From Mimachlamys varia (taxonomy: Eukaryota; Mollusca; Bivalvia; Pectinida; Pectinidae), in the NCBI GenBank assembly GCA_947623455.1, contig OX392538.1, forward strand, positions 30,813,001-30,877,000: 64,000 nt of DNA, in the 5' to 3' direction. This document shows positions 1 to 11,814 of this stretch, piece after piece. Below the pieces are notes generated by a model. That model was given only the letters and a program-made list of their open reading frames with translations, had not been told where the DNA came from and searched no databases. A program made the position numbers and the translations under genes. The first letter of the stretch is position 1, and every line of letters begins with the position of its first letter.

Positions 1-245
1 CTGGAAATCAGTGTTAATTTAAGTAGTCAATTTTATATAATAATAGCGATAGCATCAACTGCTGTAAAAGATTTATTTTTTTTCTACTTGATCCGTGTGT
101 TTAATTAAACTTGATTTGGTATCGAATAGCATGATTTAAACGTTACATGACGTGTCCACTATAGATGAACAAAAATAAGAGCGAAGCTCTGTTGTTTCCC
201 CTTGTTGCTACACTTTGCTGTTAAATTTTTGTCCTGCAGTAGGGG

Positions 246-445
246 GGGGGGGGGGGGCGGTGGTCGAGTGTTAAAGGTGTTCCGACATTCTACCACTAGC
301 CCTCAATCTCTGAGTTGCGAGTTCGAATACCAGGTGGGGCAGTTACCAGGTACTGTCTGTAAGTCGTTGGTTTTCCTCCGGGTACTACGGCTCTCCTGCA
401 TCACCAAAACTTGGCAAATCCTTAAGTGACCCTAGCTGTTAAAAG
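246..445 (+). repeat. tRNA-derived SINE (SINE-1), copy a
   Basis: It has a tRNA-like head (TGGTCGAGTG as A box, GAGTTCGAATACC as B box) followed by the family body (GGGGCAGTTACCAGGTACTG, then TTTTCCTCCGGGTACTACGG) and the tail near GACCCTAGCTGTTAAAAGGA. A run of about 16 G precedes it. The same SINE sits at the mirrored position in the right arm, so it predates the inverted duplication. It is not a functional tRNA gene: the acceptor stem does not close. Confidence 0.85.
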
Positions 446-792
446 GACATGCAGCTCAATACACCAAACCTCAAGTAGCCCTTACGTGGGGAAACCGGAA
501 ACAAATCACACATTTACGTTACGTCATACTTGGCCTACATCGGTTATTTACGGAATGTTGAAAATAACCCGAATATCATTCACCAAATGTCCTCTGCATT
601 TATCTCTGTTCTTGCTTGAGAAGGTGTTTTTTGGGCTTGCCGACTTTAAATTATGGATTTTTTCTCTCTTTCTGAACCAATATCAGAGATTTACTAAAGC
701 TTCACTCTCTTTTAAGGCTTTACCTTTTTCAAATTATATTCTTTGTCTGTTTTGGTTTTGACAACGATAAGATTGCTGAAAATTCAACATAA

Positions 793-1150
793 CTTTTCGA
801 TCCATAACAAACTTACATCGAGACATATTCTGTATATATGTGTGATGTGAAGATGGACGTTTTTGAGTTTGCTTGTTAGTATGTTTACTTGTTGTGATGA
901 CAATGATGACTCGGTTCTCATTTTGAGGATTGATGCTTAATTGGATGGGACCAAGATTTACCTGGCGGGTTTCGTCGATGAAGCAGAAAACGCTAACTCC
1001 TCCGGAACACCTGGTCTTATTCTCTTGTGCTTTTATGAGAGTCTCCATGTAAATCTTTCCTGTGTTCCTATTTTGCCCCTAGTTTAATCGATTTTGAGTT
1101 CGCGTTATAGTTTTGTTGACGCTTTCGTATTCTCTGATTTTTTTTTTCAA
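793..1150 (-). repeat. Dispersed repeat family A, copy inserted in left arm only
   Basis: On the minus strand it starts with an A-run followed by TCAGAGAATACG and carries a short open frame beginning METLIKAQENKTRC and continuing through VSVFCFIDETR to INPQNEN. Comparison with the empty site in the right arm fixes the ends to within a few bases. Other copies are at about 27045-27420, 27417-27565, 31258-31460, 32660-33210, 48245-48500, 55520-55680 and 63165-63290. The element class is unknown to me. Confidence 0.75.
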
Positions 1151-2440
1151 AGGTTTACAGTTTTATTTTCAAATATTAACATGTATTTCCTCTGCAGTTT
1201 GGTAAACTCTAGGTAAACATTTGCGTATTCATGTACACAAATAAAAAAGGCTCGGCGGATACATATTTCTCTCAATATGGCTCCGCTCAAGCTTCAGAGG
1301 GTTATTATTCGAAAGAAGTAATAGTTTGGTTTCTTCAAGATTTAGAAACATAGAACATATAGAATATATGTTCGTTTCATAACTTTGTCGTAACATTGTC
1401 TAACAAATAGTTATTCTTAGGAAATACACAGGAGTTCAGAACTGAATAGCTTTGCATACAATTGATTCACGTGTGCATTTAAATACACACTGCAACATAC
1501 TACAGTAACTCAAAATGTATTTTGCATATCTTCTTTTCAATTTTACTTTCGATAAGTCGTCTCCCAACATTGTCATGATAAATCCTTGCAAAAAAAAAAA
1601 TAAATAAATTTCACTCAAGTCAAAAACATCAAATCTAATTCTGCTGGATTATCGTATCATGGTAACACCCGTGCATCGTATGGCGACCCGACAATCCTAG
1701 TCATTAGTCATGTAGACGTATTGATGTTGACAATTTTCAAGACATCTGTATACATATATTTTTGTTCCTTGTTAAAGTGTTTGAATTTTTTTTAAACGTG
1801 ATAAATATTTACTTCTTAAAATAAATATGCCATAGAAAGTATAGGAGATAATCTGTTTTAATGAAAAATGCTTGTGTAGTTTAGCAGAAAGGGTATTTAT
1901 GTATGCGAGTTTGGAACGAGTAAATCTTTCATATAACGATGGAAAAGTGGATCGACGATTATATTTAAATCGTTCTGTGAATTACATTAAGCAGCTTGCG
2001 ATAAGTAAGTAGTTTGTGATACAAAACGAAAAGTAAACACTAGTCGATATTTCTTTACCCTGATGTTCGAACAACAATCAACGACCTACATGATAAGTAT
2101 GTTGTTGTGTCTGCAGACAATGCGTCTCCTAACCTGATCCTGGTTTGCAAACACTTTGACATTCATTGTTTGCAAAAAAAAAGTCGGCCTGCTTGATAAC
2201 CAAGGTAACTCTACTTACGCATTGACCGGGTTTTCGAAAGATGAAATACTTTCCAACCAAATAAACTCGGGTATAGTTTGTTCCCATTGGAATGCCAACA
2301 GTCTGCTGGAAAATCTTTCCTCCGAACTCAACAATTATATTATAATAATACTTTTGAATGTAACGACACTATATACATATATACATATCATTCAAGCTTT
2401 TCTTCCGTTCATAGTGAGCTTCAAATATTACAGTACTCAC

Positions 2441-2479
2441 CAGCGATAGAAATACAATTAGAAGCACTGCTGTCGCCAT
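2441..2479 (-). CDS. Leader exon of a divergent paralogous gene (partial, runs off left edge)
   Basis: ATG at 2479 (minus) opens 13 codons, MATAVLLIVFLSL, and stops exactly at a GTGAGT donor (2440-2435), phase 0. It is the mirror copy of the leader exon at 20302-20340, with the same GCAAAGATGG start context, same length, same donor and same phase. The two differ at four bases, and all three affected codons change the amino acid (M/I, L/F, S/L). In the right-hand gene exon 2 lies 6.1 kb downstream, so the exon 2 of this copy would be outside the window. Whether it is a live gene or only a copied promoter-leader module cannot be told from here. Confidence 0.7.
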
Positions 2480-2710
2480 CTTTGCAGCCAGAAGCTTTGA
2501 TTGAACACGGGTAGATTATGTACCAAGAAACGAGATATTCTTAGATCATAGTACTTTCCAGTGGAAGATCAGGGTAAGGTTACATTATGTACATGTAACG
2601 TGTAACCTAGCCTGACATGGGACCACATACTCTAAATGTGTTCGTTTTATCAGTATGCTATTGTAAATCAATGACAGCAAAACTAATATCTTATGCCTTA
2701 TCGAGTGTAC
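2480..2710 (-). promoter_or_regulatory. Probable promoter/5' UTR of the left divergent copy
   Basis: About 230 bp upstream of the left leader exon is conserved with 20086-20301 upstream of the right leader exon (shared blocks include GATATTCTTAGATCAT, CCACTGGAAAG-type and ACGTTACATGTACAT). I see no clear TATA box at a fixed distance. The call is by position and conservation between the arms, which could reflect recent duplication rather than constraint. Confidence 0.4.
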
Positions 2711-2892
2711 CAGTGTTTCAATCGGCTACTTTTGAAAAACACATGCCCTGAAGGCAATGGCACATGTATAGATATTTAGAACAAGTACATGTAGGATCAA
2801 TTTACACAGTTTACCTTATCTGACATAGAAAGTTCATATGTATGAAAAAACAAAAATACCGAAGCATCAAAAAACCTTAATCATGAAAAAAA

Positions 2893-3412
2893 AAAATGAT
2901 TGTGTGCGCTTTGGTGGCGTGGTTAACACTCCGGCCTTCCATGCAGGCGGTCGGGGTTCGATCTCCGAAATCGTCATATCGTAATCGTCATACGCATGGA
3001 ACATTCAGATAAAGTGCTTTTCTCCTGCCAACACATCTCAAACAACCCAGGTGGAGTATAAACTGGTCTGGGTGGGTGTTGCAGTATCTGTGCTGTAGCA
3101 TTCAAGTGAGGTGGCACTATAACATATGCCGTTGGAAGCACGGTCTCACTACAAACAGTAGATGATTCATCTCCAGCACACACGCATACAAACAATCACA
3201 CAGGGAGATATTAGCCAGGTGGTATAGAACAAGTAAGCGCCTGATAAGGCAGCTCCTGCGAACTCCTCAGAATTGTATATGATAGAACTGTATGTGTTTA
3301 TTGTATTGATTGTATATGTATTGTATATCTATGTACTGTAAAGCGCTTTAGAGTGGCTAATGTTAGCTAGATAGAGCACTGTATCAAAAATTGTATATCA
3401 TATCATTATCAT
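2893..3412 (+). repeat. tRNA-derived SINE (SINE-2)
   Basis: The head TGGCGTGGTTAACACTCC and GGTTCGATCTCC resembles tRNA A and B boxes. The body runs to a tail with CTGTAAAGCGCTTTAGAG and a TATCATATCATTATC low-complexity end. The insertion splits a family-A remnant (pieces at about 2849-2890 and 3412-3490) that is contiguous in the right arm, so it was inserted after the inverted duplication. Confidence 0.7.
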
Positions 3413-3619
3413 TAATTCTAGGGGCAAAAATATGAACTGAAGAAAAAGATTTACAAAACTGATTGAGGTTCAGACAAGGTGTTTCAAAAGGGTAAGCGTA
3501 ATATTCTGTTTTTTTGCCTGATCTGCACCTTGATACGATATGGGATTGCAGTGGAACCTATATTAAGGCCACTCGGTTCCTTTGTCAATATCCATAGGAA
3601 TTTCATTCACGTTTTAATG

Positions 3620-4324
3620 TATTACAATCCTAACGTTATATATACAGATAAAACAGCAAAGAAGGCAAAATTTTACGTTTCGTTTAACTTTTATTCAACA
3701 AAATAAACAATAATATGTATGTTTTGCATCAACATTTTCAAATATCAAAACATTGTGTGATTGAAAAACTGATTTTTTAAAGTTATGTTATGAAGAAACA
3801 ATCCTTGTGTATTAAAGTCGAGTACATTTTATAATTTGACTTCTATTCTTAATACTGTAACTCTGTTTTGTCGACCCGTCAGATTAACAGACCAGACTGC
3901 AGGAAGTTTGCTAGGCAGAACTTTTCGTATAATCATGTCATATTAGGTTTTATAAGATTTGCTATAAAATGGCTCTTCTTTTATCATTATAAGAGTAATA
4001 AAAGAAGGGTCAATACTGCAAAAGCCAATATTTTCGCGCGTGGAATGTTTCGTTTAGTCAGCCTCCAAACTGTTCGCGATGTGGACATTTTCGCGATGCA
4101 GTCATGCTTTTTTGCACTGTGTACCTAATATACTGTTATACAGTGTAGAGTTTAGGTATTGTTGAATATGTTCACGTGTGGATATATTTGCGGAGTTTTA
4201 CTGTCTGCGAAAAAAAGCGAAATTTCCACACCGCGAAAAATCCCACTTGTAAAGTATTTACTAAATTTTCGGTCAGTTGAAACAAAATGTCAGCAAATAC
4301 AATTATTAATGAGCCAGGCCAAAA
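3620..4324. other. Spacer, no gene seen; degraded 'CGCGAAAAT' repeat
   Basis: There is no convincing exon. From about 4010 to 4255 there are scattered TTCGCG/CGCGAAA motifs (for example ATTTTCGCGCGTGG and CACACCGCGAAAAATCCCAC) that resemble the interior of the element at 30889-31120. They are probably an old relative of it with lost ends. Confidence 0.4.
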
Positions 4325-4460
4325 TTCCTTAACTTAAACATCTCCATAGGAAAGCATAACAAAAACTAAAGAAAATTCCTTTAGCTTAAGATTTTCCCGT
4401 AAATTCTGTTATGTTTTCCTGTGGAGATGTTAAGCTAAGGAAATTCCGTAAGCTGAGGAA
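4325..4460. repeat. Fold-back element 1
   Basis: Inverted arms of about 38 bp. The left at 4325-4362 contains AACATCTCCATAGGAAAGCA and the right at 4406-4446 contains TTTTCCTGTGGAGATGTTAA. The core repeats a third, shorter TCCTTTAGCTTAAG copy. MITE-like, with no coding content. Confidence 0.7.
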
Positions 4461-4550
4461 CGTTCATGTAACTAGGCCTATTCGAATTGTACAAAACTAT
4501 GCTTCCGAAAACAAGCAAAAAGTTGAAATAATCACATAACATATACTAAT

Positions 4551-4868
4551 TAACAGAGACGTATCACAGGGACATGATAATTTGTAGTTTTGGACCTGAA
4601 CTAGGGTGTTCAAGAGTAATTCTACACTAAGGAGGGGGGGGGGGGGGGAGTAGGAGGGTTAGATCAATATCCGATAAAAATGCCCCCGCAATGATAGCCT
4701 TTATGACCATTGAGGGGGCATTTTATCGAACATTGATCTAACACCACCACCACCACCACCACCCGGAAAAGTGTAAAATGACTCTAAACACCCTAGTTTT
4801 GCCGTTCCAAATTATCGGGTCCCTGTGAGACATATATATAGCAAAGATAATTTTATATGTCTCTGTTT
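4551..4868. repeat. Fold-back element 2 with G-run/CAC-run arms
   Basis: A near-complete palindrome of about 318 bp. The left end AACAGAGAC pairs with the right end GTCTCTGTT. TCACAGGGACATGATAAT pairs with ATTATCGGGTCCCTGTGA, AACTAGGGTGTT with AACACCCTAGTT, and a run of about 16 G at 4638 with a (CAC)n run at 4741. The centre is ATGCCCCCGCAAT...ATTGAGGGGGCAT. The arms have diverged most at the simple-sequence stretches. Confidence 0.8.
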
Positions 4869-5094
4869 TTACAATGTACTTACTGACGAGTAAATGGCAT
4901 AAGAAACGTAGATACGGATAATGGGTTTTTTTCTAGCATCATGGAAGTAAAATATAACGTATTCCATTTTCGCATTAATAATTTGTATAATGATAGGCCA
5001 GACAATGTTTATTCAAACAAGTCCAAAACAATGGTACCACTTGAAGTTCAAAGGTGATTTTTTTCCCGAAGGATCCCCTCCCCTACAGTACTTT

Positions 5095-5520
5095 TATAAC
5101 GAGAAAGGAACTCGTAAGTACGAGAAAAATCTCGATATAACGAGAAAGAAACTCGTTATTACGAGAAACAATCTCGTTATTACGAGAAAGAATCTCGTTA
5201 TAACGAGAAAGAGTCATCTCGTTACAACGAGAAAGAAACTGGTAATTACGAGAAAGAAACTGGTAATTACGAGAAAAAAACTGGTAATTACGAGAAAGAA
5301 ACTCGTTATTAAGAGAAAAAAAATTCGTTATTACGAGTAAAAAATCTCGTTATACCGAGAAAGAAACTCGTTATTACGAGAAAAAATCTTGTTATAACGA
5401 TAAAGGAACTCGTAATTACGAGAAAGAATCTCGTTATTACGAGAGAGAATCTCGTAATTACGAGAAACAATCTCATTATAACGAGAAAGAAAAACGTTAT
5501 TACGAGAAAGACATTTATTT
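5095..5520. repeat. Palindromic ACGAG tandem array
   Basis: About 20 units of the form ACTCGTTATTACGAGAAAGA, each about 18-21 bp. Every unit contains CTCGT and ACGAG, so each can fold on itself and the array reads similarly on both strands. Repetitive (ITRKK)n and (LSRNNE)n open frames on opposite strands are by-products of the repeat, not genes. Confidence 0.9.
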
Positions 5521-5529
5521 ATTTTCATG

Positions 5530-7277
5530 TTAATAGAAATCTTATTTTTTCTGTTGGTCCTAATATGCTTCCGTAGTTTTGCTTATTTCCGGAAAAATCG
5601 TTTCATTTCTTTTTCGATTATTAGATTTTCACACAAAGGAACGGATTTCGGCACGTTCTGTTTCATTTAACAGACCAGTTACAACTTAGTACAACCGGAA
5701 CGTTCCGCTAAATGGAACACGCTAATGGACAGGGTCTTCCTCGATATCAAGGGGTTACGCTCACCTTCGCTCTCTACACCCCTGGAATATGTGATGCCAA
5801 AACTGAAGGCAAGCCCAGGTAAAAACAAGAAAATGCAGCAAAGCTGCTTGAAACAAACTGCTGGTTATGAAAATGACGTACTGTCAATTAAAAAAACCCA
5901 AGAGACATTCTAGTCGATAAGAATTACAAGTAAACTTAATTGGAAAATCTTCCCTCGAAGCGCTTCCATCAGCCGCCTTTTTTGCCCTATCTTAGTAACG
6001 CAAGTGCCGTAGTTTCCTCGTCGTGGGCAAAACTGAAGGCACGCTCAGGTAAAAAAAAACCTGACCAATCAGTTTTATAAAGATAGTGAGAGAAGGTCAG
6101 GGCGTATCATAGAAAATGATAATATTTAATTAGATAAAAAGATGTATTTTGAACCAGTTCTGTTGGAGTTGTCTCATACTATGAAAGAAGTTACTAATGC
6201 TGTTTTCTCTGTTTTTTAATGATAAGGAAAGCGTACTTACTAATTATAATTGCAAGAAAGCAGTGTTCCTATACAGCCACGTGCAATTTAACGGTCATCT
6301 GATTTTTTAACAGTCCTTAAGCAGGTGTATTCAGACAGAGAAAGCTTCGAAATGAGAACTGTGTTCACGTGACAACCCGTGAATGTTTTCGCGACACGTC
6401 GTGACGGCATGTGTAGCCAGTAGGTTTTTTTAAACGATAAAAAATTCACTGACACTGTGTTGTAGAAATCCATTTAATTTAAATGAACCATTGTACGTTA
6501 ACAACCTTGCGTAGGGGAGATACAATGTACAGTTATAGTCAAACGTACACCCAACGTCCGCATGGTGTGACAGGGGAGATAACACTGAAGGGCATAGTTT
6601 AAGTCAAAACTTAATTTATTTAAAACTTAAATAATTGAAAACGACACTTCAGGTTCACCAATTCAACACAAAAGTATAGTTAGTTGATTCTAAAATAAAC
6701 GTAATATATAACATCAATTTTAGTTTTTATTTAAAGCGATGTTTCTATTTATATAAGGCAAATATATGCAAATGAGTTTACACCAAGGTTTTCGATATCC
6801 AAATTGTCCTAATAAGAAGTGTGTTAAAGGGTGGATGGTGGGTAGGCCAACATGGGTGGGAAAGGAAACAGGCATTTTGTTTGGATTGAAGGGCAGGGAA
6901 CGAACGCGAGGTCTCCCTTCCAGCTGCTGGTTAGGCATCAACACCCACATAGGGCAATCGGACACTGGCAAGTTCACGTACCTAATTAAAATACGCTAGA
7001 AATTACGATCAAAATGTGTTGCTTCAGTTTTCACAAAAGTTAAAACACCATTTTTCTTCGATTTCTTTTTCTCGGTATTATTTTGCTTCTGCAAATAATT
7101 TGTACGGAATTAATCTTTGATTGGTAGATTATTTTATTCTTAATTATTCACGTGCATGATAGGCTATGATTGACAGATGAACAAAATTTGCATTGAGTAT
7201 TGAAACAGTACAGCTTGTTTCTCAAAATTCTTGCGATTTATTTTTATGAAATATATGATTGAACTGTTTGGAACAAA
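5530..7277. other. Spacer, no gene recognised
   Basis: I see a direct repeat of AAAACTGAAGGCA(A/C)GC(C/T)CAGGTAAAAA at about 5800 and 6028, suggesting a duplicated repeat fragment. Overlapping opposite-strand open frames at 6720-6999 have no splice signals or family resemblance. Nothing else can be supported. Confidence 0.4.
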
Positions 7278-10200
7278 CTCCAGTCACCCCAGCCTCTAAC
7301 CGTCACCCTAGCCTCTAACAGTCAGCCAGCTTCTCACCGTCGCCCTAGCCTCTAACCGTCACCCTAGCCTCTAACCGTCACCCAGCTTCTCACCGTCACC
7401 CAGCTTCTAACCGTCACCCAGCTTCTCACCGTCACCCCAGCCTCTAACCGTCACCCAGCTTCTCACCGTCACCCTAGCCTCTAACCGTCAACCGGGTTCT
7501 CACCGTCACCCTAGCCTCTCACCGTCACCCCAGCCTCTAACCGTCACCCTAGCCTCTAACCGTCACCCAGCTTCTCACCGTCACCCTAGCCTCTAACCGT
7601 CGCCCTAGCCTCTAACCGTCACCCAGCTTCTCACCTTCACCCCAGCCTCTAACCGTCACCCAGCTTCTCACCGTCACCCTAGCCTCTAACCGTCACCCAG
7701 CTTCTCACCGTCACCCTAGCCTCTAACCGTCACCCAGCTTCTCACCGTCACCCTAGCCTCTCACCGTCACCCCAGCCTCTAACCGTCACCCTAGCCTCTA
7801 ACCGTCACCCAGCTTCTCATCGTCACCCTAGCCTCTAACCGTCACCCTAGCCTCTAACCGTCACCAAGATTCTCACCGTCACCCTAGCCTCTAACCGTCA
7901 CCCAGCTTCTCACCGTCACCCTAACCTCTAACCGTCACCCAGCTTCTCACCGTCGCCCTAGCCTCTAACCGTCACCCCAGCCTCTAACCGTCACCCAGCT
8001 TCTCACCGTCACCCTAGCCTCTAACCGTCACCCAGCTTCTCACCGTCACCCTAGCCTCTCACCGTCACCCCAGCCTCTAACCGTCACCCTAGCCTCTAAC
8101 CGTCACCCAGCTTCTCACCGTCACCCTAGCCTCTAACCGTCACCCTAGCCTCTCACCGTCACCCCAGCTTCTCACCGTCATCCTAGCCTCTAACCGTCAG
8201 CCAGCTTCTCACCGTCACCCTAGCCTCTCACCGTCACCCTAGCCTCTAACCGTAACCCTAGCCTCTAACCGTCACCCAGCTTCTCACCGTCACCCTAGCC
8301 TCTAACCGTCACCCTATCCTCTAACCGTCAACCTAGCCTCTCACCGTCACCCCAGCTTCTCACCGTCACCCTAGCCTCTAACCGTCAGCCAGCTTCTCAC
8401 CGTCACCCTAGCCTCTAACCGTCACCCAGCTTCTCACCGTCACCCCAGCCTCTCACCGTCGCCCTAGCCTCTAACCGTCAGCCAGCCTCTCACCGTCACC
8501 CTAGCCTCTAACCGTCACCCAGCTTCTCACCGTCACCCTAGCCTCTAACCGTCACCCAGCTTCTCACCGTCACCCTAGCCTCTAACCGTCACCCAGCTTC
8601 TCACCGTCACCCCAGCCTCTAACCGTCACCCTAGCCTCTCACCGTCACCCAGCTTCTCACCGTCACCCCAGCCTCTAACCGTCACCCTAGCCTCTCACCG
8701 TCACCCAGCTTCTCACCGTCACCCCAGCCTATAACCGTCACCCTAGCCTCTAACCGTCAGCCAGCTTCTCACCGTCACCCCAGCCTCTCACCGTCACCCT
8801 AGCCTCTAACCGTCACCAAGCTTCTCACCGTCACCCTAGCCTCTAACCGTCAACCAGCTTCTCGACGTCACCCTAGCCTCTAACCGTCAACCAGATTCTC
8901 GACGGCACCCTAGCCTCTAACCGTCACCCAGCTTCTCACCGTCACCCTAGCCTCTAACCGTCAACCAGCTTCTCACCGTCACCCTAGCCTCTAACCGTCA
9001 ACCAGCTTCTCGACGTCACCCTAGCCTCTAACCGTCAACCAGCTTCTCGACGTCACCCCAGCCTCTAACCGTCACCCTAGCCTCTCACCGTCACCCTAGC
9101 CTCTCACCGTCACCCAGCTTCTCACCGTCACCCCAGCCTCTTACCGTCACCCTAGCCTCTAACCGTCAGCCAGCTTCTCACCGTCACCCCAGCCTCTCAC
9201 CGTCACCCTAGCCTCTAACCGTCACCCTCGCCTCTAACCGTCACCAAGATTCTCACCGTCACCCTAGCCTCTAACCGTCACCCAGCTTCTCACCGCACCC
9301 TAGCCTCTAACCGTCACCCAGCTTCTCACCGTCGCCCTAGCCTCTAACCTTCACCCTAGCCTCTAACCGTCAACCAGCTTCTCGACGTCACCCTAGCCTC
9401 CAACCGTCACCCAGCTTCTCACCGTCACCCTAGCCTCTAACCGTCAACCAGCTTCTCACCGTCGCCCTAGCCTCTAACCGTCACCCCAGCCTCTAACCGT
9501 CAACCAGCTTCTCGACGTCACCCTAGCCTCTAACCGTCAACCAGCTTCTCACTGTCGCCCTAGCCACTAACCGTCAACCAGCTTCTCGACGTCGCCCTAG
9601 CCTGTAACCGTCAACCAGCTTCTCGACGTCACCCTAGCCTCTAACCGTCAACCAGCTTCTCACCGTCGCCCTAGCCTCTAACCGTCAACCAGCTTCTCGA
9701 CGTCACCCTAGCCTCTAACCGTCACCCAGCTTCTCACCGTCGCCCTAGCCTCTAACCGTCAACCAGCTTCTCGACGTCACCCTAGCCTCTAACCGTCAAC
9801 CAGCTTCTCGACGTCACCCTAGCCTCTAACCGTCAACCAGCTTCTCGACGTCACCCTAGCCTCTAACCGTCAACCAGCTTCTCACCGTCACCCTAGCCTC
9901 TAACCGTCAACCAGCTTCTCGACGTCACCCTAGCCTCTAACCGTCACCCAGCTTCTCACAGTCGCCCTAGCCTCTAACCGTCACCCAGCTTCTCACAGTC
10001 GCCCTAGCCTCTAACCGTCACCCAGCTTCTCACCGTCGCCCTAGCCTCTAACCGTCAGCCAGCTTCTCACAGTCGCCCTAGCCTCTAACCGTCACCCAGC
10101 TTCTCACAGTCGCCCTAGCCTCTAACCGTCACCCAGCTTCTCACCGTCGCCCTAGCCTCTAACCGTCAGCCAGCTTCTCGACGTCACCCTAGCCTCTCAC

Positions 10201-10672
10201 CGTCACCCAGCTTCTCACCGTCGCCCTAGCCTCTAACCGTCACCCAGCTTCTCACCGTCGCCCTAGCCTCTAACCGTCAACCAGCTTCTCACCGTCGCCC
10301 TAGCCTCTAACCGTCAACCAGCTTCTCACCGTAGCCCTAGCCTCTAACCGTCACCCAGCTTCTCACCGTCGCCCTAGCCTCTAACCGTCAACCAGCTTCT
10401 CGACGTCGCCCTAGCCTCTAACCGTCAACCAGCTTCTCACCGTCGCCCTAGCCTCTAACCGTCAACCAGCTTCTCACCGTCGCCCTAGCCTCTAACCGTC
10501 ACCCAGCTTCTCACCGTCGTCCTAGCCTCTAACCGTCAACCAGCTTCTCGACGTCACCCTAGCCTCTAACCGTCAGCCAGCTTCTCACCGTCGCCCTAGC
10601 CTCTAACCGTCACCCAGCTTCTCACCGTCACCCTAGCCTCTAACCGTCAACCAGCTTCTCGACGTCACCCAC
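7278..10672. repeat. 3.4 kb minisatellite, 37 bp unit
   Basis: A continuous array of about 90 units. Each 37 bp unit is a dimer of a 19-mer (TCTAACCGTCACCCTAGCC) and an 18-mer (TCTCACCGTCACCCAGCT). The spacing is exactly 37 bp in regular parts (for example 7681 to 7718). Variants cluster: ACCAGCTTCTCGACGTC units first appear near 8855 and dominate locally to 10672, and AGTCGCCC units cluster near 9955-10120. The plus strand is C-rich and G-poor, and both strands have stops in most frames, so it is non-coding. Confidence 0.97.
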
Positions 10673-11035
10673 GCCTACTCTCGTCTAACTAAGTCTTCCC
10701 GTCATCCCTCCCTCTTCCCTGCACCCCAGCCCCTCCCCGTCACCCCTTCTTCTCCCCGTCATCCCTCCCTCTTCCTGTCACCCCATAATCTCCCCATTAC
10801 CCTAGTGTATCCCCGTCATCCCTTCTTCTCCTCGTCATCCCTCCCTTTTCCTGTCACCCCATAATCTCCCTATTACCCTAGTATACCCCCTTTACCCTAG
10901 TATATCCCCGTCATCCCAGCCTATCCCGTCACCCCAGCCTATCCCGTCACCCCAGCCTATCCCGTCATCCCAGCATATCCCGTTAGTCAACCTATCCCGT
11001 CACCCTAGCCTGTGCTCGAACCCGTAACCATTGGC
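10673..11035. repeat. Degenerate C-rich flank of the 37 bp minisatellite
   Basis: The array decays into related short repeats such as CCCCGTCATCCCT and CAGCCTATCCCGTCACCC, the latter tandem at about 17 bp near 10915-10975. This looks like an older, diverged edge of the same array or an independent array of similar composition. Confidence 0.75.
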
Positions 11036-11290
11036 TCTTGGACATCCACTGATCATGATCTAGAGGTATTGTAGCCTAATGTACCACTAAATTTGTTCTC
11101 CGCTTTTAAATGTGTTGGTCCTCGAACACCACAAACCAGATTCTAATTCCCTGTAATTAAGGCCATGACACCATTTGTAATGTTCAGGAAACACAATACA
11201 TGCAGAGTGCTTCTATAGGGGTAGCACCTGCGATCCATAATTTTAACTCTACCATAACTCTACCACTGAGCTACAGAGAAATTCCCTCTA
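11010..11290 (-). repeat. Two tRNA-like SINE fragments
   Basis: On the minus strand, TAGCTCAGTGGTAGAG near 11262-11278 resembles a tRNA A box, and GGTTACGGGTTCGAGCAC near 11012-11032 resembles a T-arm/B box. They are about 250 bp apart and no cloverleaf closes, so they look like old SINE or tRNA pseudogene pieces. Confidence 0.4.
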
Positions 11291-11814
11291 GCTTGAAACA
11301 GGAAATAGATCTTAATTAGTTCATTGAACAATTATGATCTGCCACATATATATATATATCTCGTATTTAGGTTGAAAGGTACTGACCTTGGAAGTTTGAA
11401 AAAAAAAACTACAAATCACTAGGGTGTATTCTTACCCATTGAAGATTACAAAAGAGCTGCAACTTCGAAGCCTGACAATTTTACCGTTATGTGACCACGA
11501 GATTATGGCGCACATGGAGCCTTCAGTTTTGCCATGACATATTCCAGGGTTGTATAGAAAGTAAGTGAGCGTAACCCTTGAGTATCGAGGATGGGACAGG
11601 GTAGTCGTTGGCAATTTTGGAAAAGACGTCATTTCGTAGGGATATCATACAATAAACATGGGCATCTGTGTCTTAAACAAACATGCAGTTCCCCATTAAA
11701 ACCGAGCCCATCCTATGAAGTTGGCTCTGGTCGCTTCCTCTGTTCGTAGGAACAACGTGCAGAAAATATTTTAAACCCACTCAGATTAAAGATGACCATG
11801 ACATCGAACATGCT

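Larger units (their letters stand above)
1..3620. repeat. Left arm of a large inverted duplication
   Basis: Reading this arm forward matches the reverse complement of 19800-22482. Base 1 (CTGGAAATCAGTGTT) pairs with 22482. A SINE at about 246-445, the leader exon at 2441-2479 and its 5' flank are shared by both arms. The left arm has two private insertions: a family-A repeat at about 793-1150, and a tRNA-derived SINE at about 2893-3412 that splits a degraded family-A copy present in both arms. About 137 bp at 2712-2848 has no clear counterpart. Homology fades near 3620. The arm may extend beyond the left edge of the window. Identity was judged by eye and looks like roughly 80-90 percent in the best parts. 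Confidence 0.88.

Noticed and set aside
2905..2965. Functional tRNA gene
   Set aside because: Head of SINE-2; no closed acceptor stem.
4990..5528. ITRKK-rich and LSRNNE-rich proteins
   Set aside because: Translations of the palindromic ACGAG repeat on the two strands.
7278..10672. CRISPR-like regular array
   Set aside because: The repeat period is regular but there are no unique spacers: both halves of the unit are repeats. The host is clearly eukaryotic.
7278..10672. Interstitial telomeric sequence (CCCTAA-like)
   Set aside because: CCCTAG/CCCTAA occurs once per 37 bp unit inside a longer unrelated sequence, not as a hexamer tandem.
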